From assembly GCA_017852835.1 (NCBI GenBank), contig JAFMKS010000001.1, positions 1 through 64,000 of the forward strand: 64,000 nt of DNA. Reading direction: 5' to 3'. The notes under the pieces were generated by a model that did not search any database, was not told the origin of the DNA, and saw nothing but the letters and a program-made list of their open reading frames with translations. Made by a program: the position numbers and the translations under genes. Within the stretch, counting starts at the first letter, position 1. Every line of letters starts with the position of its first letter. Below, in pieces: positions 1 to 10,765 of this stretch. Source of the DNA: Paracoccaceae bacterium. GTDB lineage: Bacteria; Pseudomonadota; Alphaproteobacteria; Rhodobacterales; Rhodobacteraceae.

Positions 1-66
1 CATAATGTAACTCATATCGATATGCCTGTATCACCTTCGCGTGTTTGGGCAGCGATGAACAGCTAA
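1..66 (+). CDS. coxL: 3' end of a CoxL-type (xanthine dehydrogenase/CO dehydrogenase family) molybdopterin large subunit, truncated by window start
   Basis: Frame 1 reads ...HNVTHIDMPVSPSRVWAAMNS* with stop at 64-66; 'HIDMPVxPxxVWxA' is typical of the CoxL C-terminus; immediately followed by a CoxM homologue. Confidence 0.7.
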   Translation, partial: HNVTHIDMPVSPSRVWAAMNS

Positions 67-80
67 TCGGAGGCAAAAAA

Positions 81-866
81 ATGTATAACTTTGAGTTCGA
101 AAAACCTTCGACAATTGCAGATGCAGTTTCTGCAATGGCCGCTGAAGAGGCACAAGCGCTAGGCGGGGGTCAAACATTGATCCCTACCCTAAAGCAGCGT
201 TTGGCCAGCCCCTCAAAATTGGTAAGCCTTTCAGGTATTGCCGAAATGAAGGGTGTTTGCGAAGCTGATGGCGGGATTTCTGTCGGTGGTGCAACAACAC
301 ACGCGACTGTAGCAGCTGAAGCAGGCGCCTATCCTGCACTTGCCGCACTTGCGTCAAACATTGGTGATCCAGCTGTCCGAAACCGCGGAACAATCGGCGG
401 ATCATTGGCCAATAATGACCCAGCGGCGTGCTACCCATCTGCAGCCTTGGCATCAGGCGCAACAATCGAAACAAACTCTCGTGCGATTGCGGCAGATGAT
501 TATTTCCAGGGTATGTTCACAACCGCGCTAGAAGAGGGAGAGATCATCACAAACGTTCGCTTCCCAATTCCAGAAGCGGCCAGCTATCAAAAATTTGAAC
601 AACCAGCGTCACGTTTTGCGATGGTTGGTGTTTTTGTTGCGAAATACGCAGACGGTGTTCGTGTTGCTGTAACTGGCGCGTCAGAGGACGGCGTTTTTCG
701 TTGGACAGAAGCAGAAGAGGCGCTTAGCGGCAACTTCTCTGCGGATGCTATCGAAGGACTGTCTGTCTCGGGCGATGGCATGATCAGTGATCTGCATGGC
801 TCTGGTGATTACCGTGCACACCTTGTTAAGGTGCTAACAAAGCGTGCAGTTGCTGCAGCAAGCTAA
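81..866 (+). CDS. coxM: CO dehydrogenase/xanthine dehydrogenase FAD-binding (medium) subunit family protein
   Basis: MYNFEFEKPSTIADAVSAM...ALGGGQTLIPTLKQRLASP...IGDPAVRNRGTIGGSLANNDPAACYP; start at 81 after GGAGG-like SD. Confidence 0.85.
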   Translation: MYNFEFEKPSTIADAVSAMAAEEAQALGGGQTLIPTLKQRLASPSKLVSLSGIAEMKGVCEADGGISVGGATTHATVAAEAGAYPALAALASNIGDPAVRNRGTIGGSLANNDPAACYPSAALASGATIETNSRAIAADDYFQGMFTTALEEGEIITNVRFPIPEAASYQKFEQPASRFAMVGVFVAKYADGVRVAVTGASEDGVFRWTEAEEALSGNFSADAIEGLSVSGDGMISDLHGSGDYRAHLVKVLTKRAVAAAS

Positions 867-888
867 GGTTCGAATAAATAAAATAATG

Positions 889-916
889 CGGCCGCTGAAT
901 GATCAGCGGCCGTTTT
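889..916. terminator. Bidirectional intrinsic terminator between coxM and rpe
   Basis: Perfect 10-bp stem cggccgctga-atga-tcagcggccg followed by tttta, between convergent genes. Confidence 0.85.
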
Positions 917-919
917 AGT

Positions 920-1600
920 TTACACAGAAAACGATTTTCTGATCGCATCCATGTTTTGTCCGTACACCTCAGGTTTATCGACGGACCCGCCTTTGAATAC
1001 AGCTGATCCAGCGACCAAAACATCTGCGCCTGCCTCGACCAATTTCGGTGCTGTATTTGGATCTACACCGCCGTCGATTTCAATATGAACAGGACGATCA
1101 CCGATCATGCTGCGCAGCGCGCGCACTTTATCCGCCATATCGATAAATTTTTGACCACCAAATCCGGGGTTAACGGTCATCACACAAATCAGATCGACCA
1201 TGTCTAGCAGATGTTGAACAGATTCCGCAGGTGTTCCAGGGTTTAATGCAACACCTGCCTTCATCCCTGCCGCTTTGATTGCCTGAACCGTACGATGGAT
1301 GTGCGGCCCTGCCTCGATATGGGCGGTCAGGACATCAGCACCCGCATCAGCATAGGCATCGATATATGGGTCTACTGGGGAAATCATCAGGTGAACGTCC
1401 ATCACTGTTTTCACATGTGGACGGAACGCCTTTACCGCAGGTGGACCGAAGGTAAGGTTAGGAACAAAATGCCCATCCATGACATCCACATGAACCCAAT
1501 CTGCGCCGTGATCTTCGATTGCACGGATTTCAGCACCGAAATTTGCAAAATCTGCTGACAAAATTGATGGGGCAATTTTAACTGAACGATCAAATGCCAT
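920..1600 (-). CDS. rpe: Ribulose-phosphate 3-epimerase
   Basis: [53 protein letters not shown]; start chosen at 1600. Confidence 0.95.
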   Translation of the reverse strand: MAFDRSVKIAPSILSADFANFGAEIRAIEDHGADWVHVDVMDGHFVPNLTFGPPAVKAFRPHVKTVMDVHLMISPVDPYIDAYADAGADVLTAHIEAGPHIHRTVQAIKAAGMKAGVALNPGTPAESVQHLLDMVDLICVMTVNPGFGGQKFIDMADKVRALRSMIGDRPVHIEIDGGVDPNTAPKLVEAGADVLVAGSAVFKGGSVDKPEVYGQNMDAIRKSFSV

Positions 1601-1747
1601 GAAGCACTCCAACTGGTGATTTTCTGCGTGCATAATAGGCTTATCCCTCGATGTCGAGTGCGTGCGTATTGTCGAAAGCGAAACTTGGATTGTCCTTCGC
1701 ACATTTTCAAATTATAGCATCCCCAACATTTATTGGGAGAATCCGAC

Positions 1748-2575
1748 ATGTCGAACGAACAATTGGAAGCAGCAATTGAATCCGCATGGGAAAATCGCGA
1801 CGCGATTACACCTGCCACGCAGGGTGAAACACGTGAAGCCATCGAAGCTACGCTAAATGCGTTGGATAGCGGTTCATTGCGTGTTGCACAAAAGTTGGAT
1901 GACGGTTCATGGCACGTGAATCAATGGGCCAAAAAGGCGGTTTTATTGGGTTTCCGTATCAAAGATATGGAAATTCAATCTGGAGGCCCACAAGGCAGTG
2001 GCTGGTGGGACAAGGTTGATAGCAAATTTGTGGGTTGGGATGAAAACCAATGGAAGGCCGCAGGGTTCCGCGCGGTTCCAAATTGCGTTGTTCGTAAATC
2101 TGCATTTATCGCACCTGGCGTTGTTTTGATGCCATCTTTTGTGAACCTTGGCGCATATGTTGACGAAGGAACCATGGTTGATACATGGGCAACTGTTGGA
2201 TCATGCGCACAGATTGGTAAGAATGTGCACCTATCTGGCGGTGTGGGCATCGGTGGTGTTCTTGAGCCTATGCAAGCTGGGCCAACAATTATCGAAGACA
2301 ACTGTTTTATCGGTGCGCGTTCAGAGGTTGTTGAAGGCTGCATCGTTCGCGAAGGTTCCGTGTTGGGAATGGGCGTTTACATCGGCAAATCAACCAAGAT
2401 CGTTGATCGTGAGACGGGTGAAGTGATGTATGGTGAGGTTCCACCGTATTCAGTTGTGGTATCGGGTTCGATGCCATCGAAAAACGGAATTAACCTATAC
2501 TGCGCCGTGATTGTAAAACGCGTAGACGAGCAAACACGCAGTAAAACGGGCATCAACGAACTGTTACGCGACTGA
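1748..2575 (+). CDS. dapD: 2,3,4,5-tetrahydropyridine-2,6-dicarboxylate N-succinyltransferase
   Basis: [20 protein letters not shown]..., left-handed beta-helix repeats; SD then ATG at 1748. Confidence 0.95.
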   Translation: MSNEQLEAAIESAWENRDAITPATQGETREAIEATLNALDSGSLRVAQKLDDGSWHVNQWAKKAVLLGFRIKDMEIQSGGPQGSGWWDKVDSKFVGWDENQWKAAGFRAVPNCVVRKSAFIAPGVVLMPSFVNLGAYVDEGTMVDTWATVGSCAQIGKNVHLSGGVGIGGVLEPMQAGPTIIEDNCFIGARSEVVEGCIVREGSVLGMGVYIGKSTKIVDRETGEVMYGEVPPYSVVVSGSMPSKNGINLYCAVIVKRVDEQTRSKTGINELLRD

Positions 2576-2639
2576 TATTTCGTTTGCGGGTTGGTTCAGT
2601 AAAATCTGCAAAAACGTATTATCAATGTTAGAAATCAAA

Positions 2640-2661
2640 AGGCGCCCAGTGATGGGCGCCT
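2640..2661. terminator. Bidirectional terminator between dapD and ilvD
   Basis: aggcgccca-gtga-tgggcgcct, 9-bp perfect stem between convergent genes, A-rich/T-rich flanks. Confidence 0.85.
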
Positions 2662-2667
2662 ATTATT

Positions 2668-4494
2668 TTAGTCGACTACGCGTACCGCGCCTTGGGCCGC
2701 GGAGGTTGTCAGCGCTGCATAGGCCTTGAGCGCAGTAGTCACTTTGCGTTTACGTGGCTTTGAAGGTTTCCAGCCGTGCGCCTCTTTCGCGGCGCGGCGC
2801 TCTGCCATAACTTCGTCTGAAATGACTAGGTTGATCGAGCGGTTTGGAATATCGATTTCGATAGTGTCACCATGTTCCACCAATGCAATCGCGCCACCTT
2901 CGGCCGCTTCGGGCGAGACGTGACCAATCGACAAACCAGATGTGCCGCCAGAGAAACGTCCATCTGTTACCAATGCACACGCCGCACCCAGTCCTTTCGA
3001 TTTCAGATAACTGGTTGGATACAGCATTTCCTGCATTCCGGGGCCGCCACGTGGACCTTCGTAAAGGATCACAACGACATCGCCTTCTTTGACCTTACCT
3101 GTCAGAATATCGTTCACGGCATCATCTTGGCTTTCTACAACATATGCAGGGCCGGAAAACTTCAGGATGCTTTCGTCAACACCTGCAGTTTTTACGATGC
3201 AACCGTCTTCTGCAATGTTGCCGAACAAAACAGCAAGTCCACCATCCTGAGAAAAGGCGTTTTCTTTGTCGCGGATCACGCCACCCGTGCGGTCCATGTC
3301 AAGTGTGGTGTATTTGTTGGATTGCGAAAACGCTTGCGTCGTGCGAACGCCACCTGGTGCAGCACGATAAAAATCATGAACATCGGGGTTGTTTGTACGC
3401 ATGACATCCCAGTTGTCTAATGCATCGCCCATTGTTGGTGAGTGCACAGTTTTGGTGTCGCGATGGATCAATCCCGCACGATCCAATTCGCCCAAGATTG
3501 CCATGATGCCACCCGCGCGATGGACATCCTCCATGTGAACATCACTTTTGGCTGGTGCGACTTTACTTAGGCATGGAACTTTGCGTGACAATCTATCGAT
3601 ATCTTCCATGGTAAAGCCTACCTCACCTTCGTAAGAGGCCGCCAAAAGGTGCAGAACTGTGTTCGTTGATCCGCCCATCGCAATATCCAGCGCCATCGCA
3701 TTTTCGAAGGCCTCGAATGTGGCAATGTTGCGGGGCAGTGTACTGGCGTCATTTTGTTCATAACAGCGACGTGCAAGATCAACGATGCGTTGACCTGCCT
3801 CAAGGAACAGCGCCTTACGATTAGAATGCGTTGCAAGCGTTGAACCGTTTCCTGGAAGGGATAATCCCAAAGCTTCGGTCAAACAGTTCATTGAGTTCGC
3901 TGTGAACATACCAGAGCATGATCCACAAGTTGGGCACGCGGCCTCCTCAATCTGTTGGACCTGTTCATCTGTGTACTTGTCATCTGCGGCAGCAACCATT
4001 GCGTCGACAAGATCGAGCGCGATTTCCTTGCCATCAATTACCGCTTTGCCGGCTTCCATTGGACCGCCAGAAACAAAAATTGTTGGGATGTTTAGGCGCA
4101 TTGAGGCCATCAACATACCTGGAGTGATTTTGTCACAGTTTGAAATACAAACCATTGCGTCGGCACAGTGGGCATTCACCATGTATTCGACTGAATCCGC
4201 GATGATTTCACGGGATGGTAGGGAATAAAGCATGCCATCATGGCCCATCGCAATTCCATCATCCACAGCGATGGTATTGAATTCCTTGGCAACGCCGCCT
4301 GCAGCCTCAACCTCGCGGGCAACCATTTGTCCCAGGTCTTTCAGGTGCACGTGGCCCGGAACAAATTGCGTAAATGAATTGACGATCGCGATGATTGGTT
4401 TGCCAAAATCGCTATCTTTCATACCAGTGGCGCGCCACAATCCGCGAGCGCCTGCCATGTTACGACCATGGGTAGAAGTTCTTGAACGATACAT
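2668..4494 (-). CDS. ilvD: Dihydroxy-acid dehydratase
   Basis: [75 protein letters not shown] motif. Confidence 0.97.
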   Translation of the reverse strand: MYRSRTSTHGRNMAGARGLWRATGMKDSDFGKPIIAIVNSFTQFVPGHVHLKDLGQMVAREVEAAGGVAKEFNTIAVDDGIAMGHDGMLYSLPSREIIADSVEYMVNAHCADAMVCISNCDKITPGMLMASMRLNIPTIFVSGGPMEAGKAVIDGKEIALDLVDAMVAAADDKYTDEQVQQIEEAACPTCGSCSGMFTANSMNCLTEALGLSLPGNGSTLATHSNRKALFLEAGQRIVDLARRCYEQNDASTLPRNIATFEAFENAMALDIAMGGSTNTVLHLLAASYEGEVGFTMEDIDRLSRKVPCLSKVAPAKSDVHMEDVHRAGGIMAILGELDRAGLIHRDTKTVHSPTMGDALDNWDVMRTNNPDVHDFYRAAPGGVRTTQAFSQSNKYTTLDMDRTGGVIRDKENAFSQDGGLAVLFGNIAEDGCIVKTAGVDESILKFSGPAYVVESQDDAVNDILTGKVKEGDVVVILYEGPRGGPGMQEMLYPTSYLKSKGLGAACALVTDGRFSGGTSGLSIGHVSPEAAEGGAIALVEHGDTIEIDIPNRSINLVISDEVMAERRAAKEAHGWKPSKPRKRKVTTALKAYAALTTSAAQGAVRVVD

Positions 4495-4646
4495 TGTTTG
4501 ATCTCCTTCGTTGAAACCAGAAACAAAAATCTATGCTTGAACGCAAGCCCAATAGGAAAAAAATGCGCATGAAATTGATATTTTGAAGGTTTGCATTCCC
4601 TAATTGGCATGGTTACATCGGAGTGAAACCCAATAAGGCCGCCATA

Positions 4647-5009
4647 ATGTCAGAAAAACGCGAAAAAAAGCCAAAGAAACATCAGGTTTACACTTTGCTT
4701 GTTCAGGTGGGCCGTTCACAGAATGATGGCTTCCCCAAAAAGGCGACGGGTGCCGCGTTGATTTGTTATTCAAGCGGCGTGGACGAGGCAGAGGCCGTGC
4801 GTGAAACGGTTGCAATTTTGAAGCAGGCCGATTTAGCACCATTGGATGTCACTGGGTATGGAACTTTAGACGAACGCTTGTCAGAGGGGCATGAAATTGA
4901 CGATGCCGAGATCGAGCTTATGAACCGAGCCCTAGAGGAAAATTCAGTAATTGTTGCGCAGATGACACCTTTTTTTGGAGACGAAGCACAATCGGGGACA
5001 GAGCATTGA
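4647..5009 (+). CDS. Conserved hypothetical protein (~120 aa)
   Basis: ORF in frame; MSEKREKKPKKHQVYTLLVQVGRSQNDGFPKKATGAALICYSSG; overlaps start of downstream HAD gene (ATGA-type coupling). Confidence 0.6.
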   Translation: MSEKREKKPKKHQVYTLLVQVGRSQNDGFPKKATGAALICYSSGVDEAEAVRETVAILKQADLAPLDVTGYGTLDERLSEGHEIDDAEIELMNRALEENSVIVAQMTPFFGDEAQSGTEH

Positions 5010-5653
5010 GTAAGGTCATTTTCCTTGACCTTGACGGCACGCTGACGGACGCGGGCCCTGGCATCAAAAACTGTTTTAATTATGCCTTGGAACGAATGGG
5101 GCTGCCAGAAATCAGGACGAATAACGATTGGATTGTTGGTCCGCCTTTGTGGGACAGCTTTGCCAAAGTCGGCGTTGCAGACGACCAACTTGATCACGCT
5201 GTTGACCTATACCGTGAAAGGTATCGTGATATCGGGTACCTTGAAAACGCATTGTACGATGGTGTACTTGATCAATTAAGTCGACTGAAAGATCGTTCAT
5301 TCGCTTTGTGCTTAGCCACATCCAAGGCAGCAGAATACGCTGTTAAAATAACCGCGCATTTTGGCATTGATCGATATTTGGACCATCAATTTGGATCCGA
5401 GCTTGATGGAACTAGATCTGCCAAGACTGATTTACTGAAGCATGGTTTGAATGTAACCAGTAGCAGCGCACAAGATGCCGTGATGGTTGGGGATCGTAGT
5501 TTTGATATAGTGGGTGCACATGCAAACGAGATGGCGGCATTTGGTGTGTTGTATGGGTACGGCAATCAAGATGAACTGGAAGGCGCTGGTGCAGATGGAT
5601 TAATTCAGGACCCATCTGAGCTTGCACACTCGTTAATCACGTTTTTTGAATAG
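5006..5653 (+). CDS. HAD-superfamily hydrolase, phosphoglycolate phosphatase-like
   Basis: [23 protein letters not shown] and [18 protein letters not shown] motifs. Confidence 0.85.
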   Translation: MSKVIFLDLDGTLTDAGPGIKNCFNYALERMGLPEIRTNNDWIVGPPLWDSFAKVGVADDQLDHAVDLYRERYRDIGYLENALYDGVLDQLSRLKDRSFALCLATSKAAEYAVKITAHFGIDRYLDHQFGSELDGTRSAKTDLLKHGLNVTSSSAQDAVMVGDRSFDIVGAHANEMAAFGVLYGYGNQDELEGAGADGLIQDPSELAHSLITFFE

Positions 5654-5661
5654 AGACTGAA

Positions 5662-6807
5662 ATGAAGAATATTGACGCATTCGAGTTAACTGCGAACCTG
5701 ATCAAATGCCCATCTGTGACCCCAGACGAAGGTGGGGCGATCACGTTATTGGACGAATTGTTGTCGCAAAACGGGTTCGAATGTACGCGCATCGAACGAG
5801 GTGGTGTCAGTAATCTTTTTGCGCGTTGGGGCGGTGGCAATAACGGGCGCACCTTTGGGTTTAATGGTCACACGGATGTTGTTCCGGTTGGCGATATCGC
5901 TGCATGGAGTGTTGATCCATTTGGTGCCGAGGTAAAGGATGGATTTCTTTATGGGCGTGGTGCTACGGATATGAAATCTGGTGTCGCGGCTTTTGTTGCA
6001 GCGGCAATTGATTTTACGTCCAATACCCCGCCTGACGGTTCGGTTGTCATTACCATAACGGGTGACGAAGAAGGCGATGCCATTGACGGTACGACAGCCA
6101 TTCTTGATTGGATGAATAACAACGGTCAGTCGATGGACCATTGTTTGGTAGGTGAGCCGACAAGCCCAAATCACATGGGTGAGATGATGAAAATCGGCCG
6201 CCGTGGATCATTGACCGCGTTCATAACAGCGCAAGGTGTTCAGGGACATTCCGCCTATCCCCATCGCGCCAATAATCCCGTTTCGGCAATGGTGCAATTG
6301 ATGACTGCGCTTGAAGAGACCGCTTTGGATGACGGAACCGAGCATTTTGATCAATCCACGCTTGCAATCACGACGATCGACGTAGGCAACACAGCAACAA
6401 ATGTTATCCCAGAAAAATGTCGGGCGACCGTGAACATTCGATTTAACGATGCTCATTCGGGACAGTCACTTATTGATTGGCTGCAACATCATTTGGATTC
6501 AGTTTCTGAAAAAACAAAAACCCGCTTTCAGATGAATGTGAAGATTTCGGGTGAAAGTTTTATTACGCCGCCTGGTGAACTATCCGATCTTATTTCCCAA
6601 GCGGTGCAAGAAGAGTTGGGTGTGACACCAGAATTGTCCACAACTGGTGGTACATCTGATGCCCGGTTTGTCAAAAATTTATGCCCTGTCACCGAATTTG
6701 GACTGGTCGGAAAAACAATGCATGCTGTTGATGAACGGGTCGAAATTGCCCAAATTCATCAATTAAAAAGCATATATGGGCGTATTCTAAAGAACTATTT
6801 TGCCTGA
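5662..6807 (+). CDS. dapE: Succinyl-diaminopimelate desuccinylase
   Basis: [13 protein letters not shown]...[12 protein letters not shown]...[14 protein letters not shown]...[10 protein letters not shown]. Confidence 0.95.
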   Translation: MKNIDAFELTANLIKCPSVTPDEGGAITLLDELLSQNGFECTRIERGGVSNLFARWGGGNNGRTFGFNGHTDVVPVGDIAAWSVDPFGAEVKDGFLYGRGATDMKSGVAAFVAAAIDFTSNTPPDGSVVITITGDEEGDAIDGTTAILDWMNNNGQSMDHCLVGEPTSPNHMGEMMKIGRRGSLTAFITAQGVQGHSAYPHRANNPVSAMVQLMTALEETALDDGTEHFDQSTLAITTIDVGNTATNVIPEKCRATVNIRFNDAHSGQSLIDWLQHHLDSVSEKTKTRFQMNVKISGESFITPPGELSDLISQAVQEELGVTPELSTTGGTSDARFVKNLCPVTEFGLVGKTMHAVDERVEIAQIHQLKSIYGRILKNYFA

Positions 6808-7435
6808 TCGACGCCCGATATTGATCGTCATGGTCAAGGCCCCAGTGGCAGGCCGCGTCAAAACGCGACTTGGCCGTGATATCGGAATGACCAATGCGGC
6901 CTGGTGGTATCGTCATCAAACTGCACGATTATTGCGTCAATTATGCGACCCAAGGTGGCTTATTGTTTTGGCGGTTGCAAAAACACCTAATCAACCTGAT
7001 CCACCGATCTGGCCCAAAGAATTAAAGAGAGTGGATCAGGGAACTGGGGACATTGGTCAACGAATGAAACGGCTTCTTGCCCGTTTTCAAAAGACACCCG
7101 CTATTATCATTGGTTCGGATATTCCATGGATCAAAAAACGTCATATTGCCGAGGCGTATAAACGTCTGTCCAAAAACCAATTTGTGTTTGGGCCATCAAC
7201 CGATGGAGGTTTTTGGTTGGTCGGTGCGCCGCGGTGTACGTCGCTCCCAAACTCAATATTCACAAATTGTCGATGGTCGACTGAATTCGCTTTGATGGAT
7301 GCAAAGCGGAGCCTATCTGATAGAAACAGTGAAGATGTTGCAACCCTGTCCGATGTTGATGATGTAAACGATTTGCTTGAATTCGGATTTGCGATGACGA
7401 CAAAAAATATTCGTGTTAGTGAGCCACATGAATAA
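6800..7435 (+). CDS. TIGR04282/DUF2064-type glycosyltransferase family protein
   Basis: [23 protein letters not shown]...[10 protein letters not shown]...[13 protein letters not shown]. Confidence 0.8.
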   Translation: MPDRRPILIVMVKAPVAGRVKTRLGRDIGMTNAAWWYRHQTARLLRQLCDPRWLIVLAVAKTPNQPDPPIWPKELKRVDQGTGDIGQRMKRLLARFQKTPAIIIGSDIPWIKKRHIAEAYKRLSKNQFVFGPSTDGGFWLVGAPRCTSLPNSIFTNCRWSTEFALMDAKRSLSDRNSEDVATLSDVDDVNDLLEFGFAMTTKNIRVSEPHE

Positions 7436-9689
7436 GTTACCATCAAAGAAAGATATCCTAGATTGGATTTCGGATAACCCAACGCTGACTGCGAAACGTG
7501 ATATTGCAAAGGCGTTTGGAATTAAGGGCCCAGATCGAATTGAGCTAAAGAAAATTTTGCGTGAACTTGAAGCCGATGGCCACCTAAGTAAGCGCAAAAA
7601 TTCTTTCCGCGACCCCAACCAATTACCGCCTGTCAGTATCGTTGAAGTGATGGCTCCGACATCTGACGGCGATTTGTTTGCGCGGCCGCTTGAATGGGAT
7701 GGCGACGATGTAGAGCCGATTATTTTATTTATGACACGTAAATCGGACCCAGCGCTGGGTCGTGGTGATCGAATATTGGCGAAGCTAACGAAGGTATCTA
7801 ACGAACAATATCAATATGAGGGTCGTTTGATCCGCAAAATAGGGATCAGCCCCACACGTGTCCTCGGTGTGTTCAGGCAAACGTCTGAAGGTGGTCGCAT
7901 TGTTCCAATTGATAAAACGGGCAAAGAATGGACTGTCCCCGAACAAGGGCGGCGCGGGGCGAAAGACGGAGAGTTGGTCTTAGCCGAACAGATTGGTCCG
8001 AAAGCGCGTATGGGATTACCCAAGGCGAGTGTCGTAGAGAGATTGGGCAACCCTTCAGCACCAAAAGCAGTATCACTGATCGCGATCCATCAACATGGCA
8101 TTCCAGATCATTTCCCGGATGATGTCGTTGCCGAAGCGGACAATCAAAAGCCAGCTCCACTGGGCAATCGGACTGATTTTCGCGATGTACCATTTGTCAC
8201 TATTGATCCTGCTGATGCGCGAGACCATGATGATGCATGTTTTGCTGAACTTGATCCTGATCCAAAAAACAAAGACGGATATCTAATCTGGGTCGCGATT
8301 GCGGATGTTGCCCACTATGTCACGCCCTCGTCAAAATTGGATCAAGAGGCGCGGTTGCGGGGGAATTCAACATATTTTCCAGATCGCGTCGTTCCAATGC
8401 TTCCAGACCGTCTATCTGGTGATTTATGCTCGTTGCACGAAGGCGTTCCGCGCGCATCAATCGTTGTGCGCATGCAGATCGATAAAGATGGTCAAAAACT
8501 GGGACATAGGTTTTTTCGGGGACTGATAAAATCGCATGCATCGCTAACTTATGAAGAGGCGCAAAGCGCAGTTGACGGTGCACCGAATGATAAATGTTTA
8601 CCCTTATTAGAGACTGTTATTCGCCCATTATACGATGCATATCACACATTGGTGAAGGCGCGCGAACTTCGTGCACCCCTAGATCTTGAACTGCCCGAAC
8701 GTCGTGTTGAATTGAGCGACGAGGGCAAAGTGATATCCGTCAATTTCAAAGATAGGCTTGATGCGCATAAGTTGATCGAAGAGTTTATGATTTTGGCTAA
8801 TGTGTCTGCGGCAGAGGTTTTGATCGAGAAAAAGTCGCCTTTATTATTTCGTGTTCATGAAGAGCCATCAGATGATAAACTGGAGTCATTACGCGAAACC
8901 GCAAAATCGGCCGGATTGGTTCTTGCCAAAGGACAGGTTCTTCGCACGAAACACCTTAACATGTTATTGCGGCAAGCGCGCGACACAGAGCATTCAGAAC
9001 TGATCAACATGTCAACGCTGCGATCAATGACACAAGCCTATTATAGTCCCGAAAATTTTGGACATTTTGGTTTGTCTCTTCGTTCGTATGCACATTTTAC
9101 CTCACCCATTCGACGCTACGCAGATTTGATTGTGCATCGTGGTCTAATTTCTTCGCATGGATGGGGTGACGATGGCCTGACGGCATTTGATATCGAAAAC
9201 CTGGCTGAAACGGCAAATAAGATTTCGGAAACGGAACGTCGATCAATGTTGGCAGAGCGGGACACAACGGATCGCTATTTGGCGGCCTATTTGTCCGAAA
9301 AAATGGGATCCGAGTTTCAAGGTAAAATAAGCGGAATTGCCAAATTTGGGATATTTGTTCGATTGGATGAAACAGGGGCTGACGGCATCATCCCCATTCG
9401 TTCGTTAGGGCGTGAATATTTCGATTACGATCAAACAACCAACACTTTGATGGGCAGCGAAACAGGCATCACATTTTCATTAGGATTGCGTGTTATGGTG
9501 CGTTTGACCGAAGCAGAGCCAACTGCGGGCGGCGTCGCATTCGAACTCATATCAATTAACGATGAGATATATAAGCGCACAGGCGGACGGCGGGGTCGCG
9601 GCGACCGACCCAAACGCATGCTGGTCAAATCCAAACGAAAAGCTGCAAAATCGAAATTGAAAGCGCGTCGTAGACGGACGGGTTCATGA
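7428..9689 (+). CDS. rnr: Ribonuclease R
   Basis: RNB domain FVTIDPADARDHDDACFAE, HFTSPIRRYADLIVHR, S1 domain and basic C-terminal tail. Confidence 0.93.
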   Translation: MNKLPSKKDILDWISDNPTLTAKRDIAKAFGIKGPDRIELKKILRELEADGHLSKRKNSFRDPNQLPPVSIVEVMAPTSDGDLFARPLEWDGDDVEPIILFMTRKSDPALGRGDRILAKLTKVSNEQYQYEGRLIRKIGISPTRVLGVFRQTSEGGRIVPIDKTGKEWTVPEQGRRGAKDGELVLAEQIGPKARMGLPKASVVERLGNPSAPKAVSLIAIHQHGIPDHFPDDVVAEADNQKPAPLGNRTDFRDVPFVTIDPADARDHDDACFAELDPDPKNKDGYLIWVAIADVAHYVTPSSKLDQEARLRGNSTYFPDRVVPMLPDRLSGDLCSLHEGVPRASIVVRMQIDKDGQKLGHRFFRGLIKSHASLTYEEAQSAVDGAPNDKCLPLLETVIRPLYDAYHTLVKARELRAPLDLELPERRVELSDEGKVISVNFKDRLDAHKLIEEFMILANVSAAEVLIEKKSPLLFRVHEEPSDDKLESLRETAKSAGLVLAKGQVLRTKHLNMLLRQARDTEHSELINMSTLRSMTQAYYSPENFGHFGLSLRSYAHFTSPIRRYADLIVHRGLISSHGWGDDGLTAFDIENLAETANKISETERRSMLAERDTTDRYLAAYLSEKMGSEFQGKISGIAKFGIFVRLDETGADGIIPIRSLGREYFDYDQTTNTLMGSETGITFSLGLRVMVRLTEAEPTAGGVAFELISINDEIYKRTGGRRGRGDRPKRMLVKSKRKAAKSKLKARRRRTGS

Positions 9690-10765
9690 GTTTTGATCAA
9701 TGGATTGATGCGCATTTTCCAAAACTGATGGGGCATGTTCAGTTACTTCCTGAAGTATTGGAAAAAGATAAACAGCAGGCCGAATTCACACTGCCGCCAT
9801 GGGATTATATTGATCGGCTTGCGACACCAGAGCGGATGATCCTTGGGCAAAAATATTTGGTTGAATTTGATACAGAATTAAACCGCATATTTGATAGTTA
9901 CGGCGTTTCACCTTCGCTGTTATTGGCGATCTGGGGCATCGAAACAAATTTTGGTAAGACCCCAGGCACCTTTCCAATTGGTTCGGCACTGGCAACACTG
10001 GCTTTTGCAGGCCGCGCGCGACGCCGAACATATTTCACAGCACAGTTACGGTACTATTGCTCGGAAATTCGTCCATTGCAGGGTGAGGGGCGGTCTATCT
10101 ACGGCAGCTGGGCTGGTGCGTCTGGGCATATGCAGTTTATGCCAGAAACATACGCCAAATTTGGGGTTTCATATCGCTCTACCGGGCCCGCGAATATTTG
10201 GGCTTCGATCCCCGATGCATTGATGTCGGCTGCGAATTATTTGGCCGCAGAAGGGCTTCACGAAGATGACTATCTTATCAAAAAGACTGATATAGAGACT
10301 GAGGTCGATTATTCTTGGGATGGTACTAATTACGCTGCTGAGGCCATAGTCTGGGATGAGCGCGGTCTGAAGATTGAGGGTGCGAAAGACGGGGAAAAAT
10401 ATTTTTGTGTATCGCCCGTAGGTCGACATGGACCGCGGATTTTGTTGGGTGGACAGGCGTTGGCCCTTTACAAATATAATCGCTCAATTAACTATGTGTT
10501 GGCGGTTTCAAAACTTGCGACCATGATTGATGGTGGACATATCGATTGGTCCTGGGATCGTACAGCCAGACCGTTGGGTAGATCAGAGCTCACAGAATTA
10601 CAGTCAGTTTTGACTGACCTGGGTTACAACGCAGGTGCATCAGACGGAATTATCGGGCCAGATACAGTTCGCGCAGTGATGCAAGCACAAAATGGGCTGG
10701 GAATTGAGCCGGATGGTTATCCAGATTTGGAACTGCTTGCGCGCCTAAAGACCCTAAAAGATTAA
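9686..10765 (+). CDS. Lytic murein transglycosylase (MltB family) with C-terminal peptidoglycan-binding domain; no signal peptide visible
   Basis: SPSLLLAIWGIETNFG, SWAGASGHMQFMPETY; C-terminal LQSVLTDLGYNAGASDGIIGPDTVRAVMQAQ. Confidence 0.88.
   Translation: MSFDQWIDAHFPKLMGHVQLLPEVLEKDKQQAEFTLPPWDYIDRLATPERMILGQKYLVEFDTELNRIFDSYGVSPSLLLAIWGIETNFGKTPGTFPIGSALATLAFAGRARRRTYFTAQLRYYCSEIRPLQGEGRSIYGSWAGASGHMQFMPETYAKFGVSYRSTGPANIWASIPDALMSAANYLAAEGLHEDDYLIKKTDIETEVDYSWDGTNYAAEAIVWDERGLKIEGAKDGEKYFCVSPVGRHGPRILLGGQALALYKYNRSINYVLAVSKLATMIDGGHIDWSWDRTARPLGRSELTELQSVLTDLGYNAGASDGIIGPDTVRAVMQAQNGLGIEPDGYPDLELLARLKTLKD

Noticed and set aside
2872-3420. 182-aa plus-strand ORF opposite ilvD
   Set aside because: Antisense to a clear ilvD coding sequence; no recognisable protein features; shadow ORF
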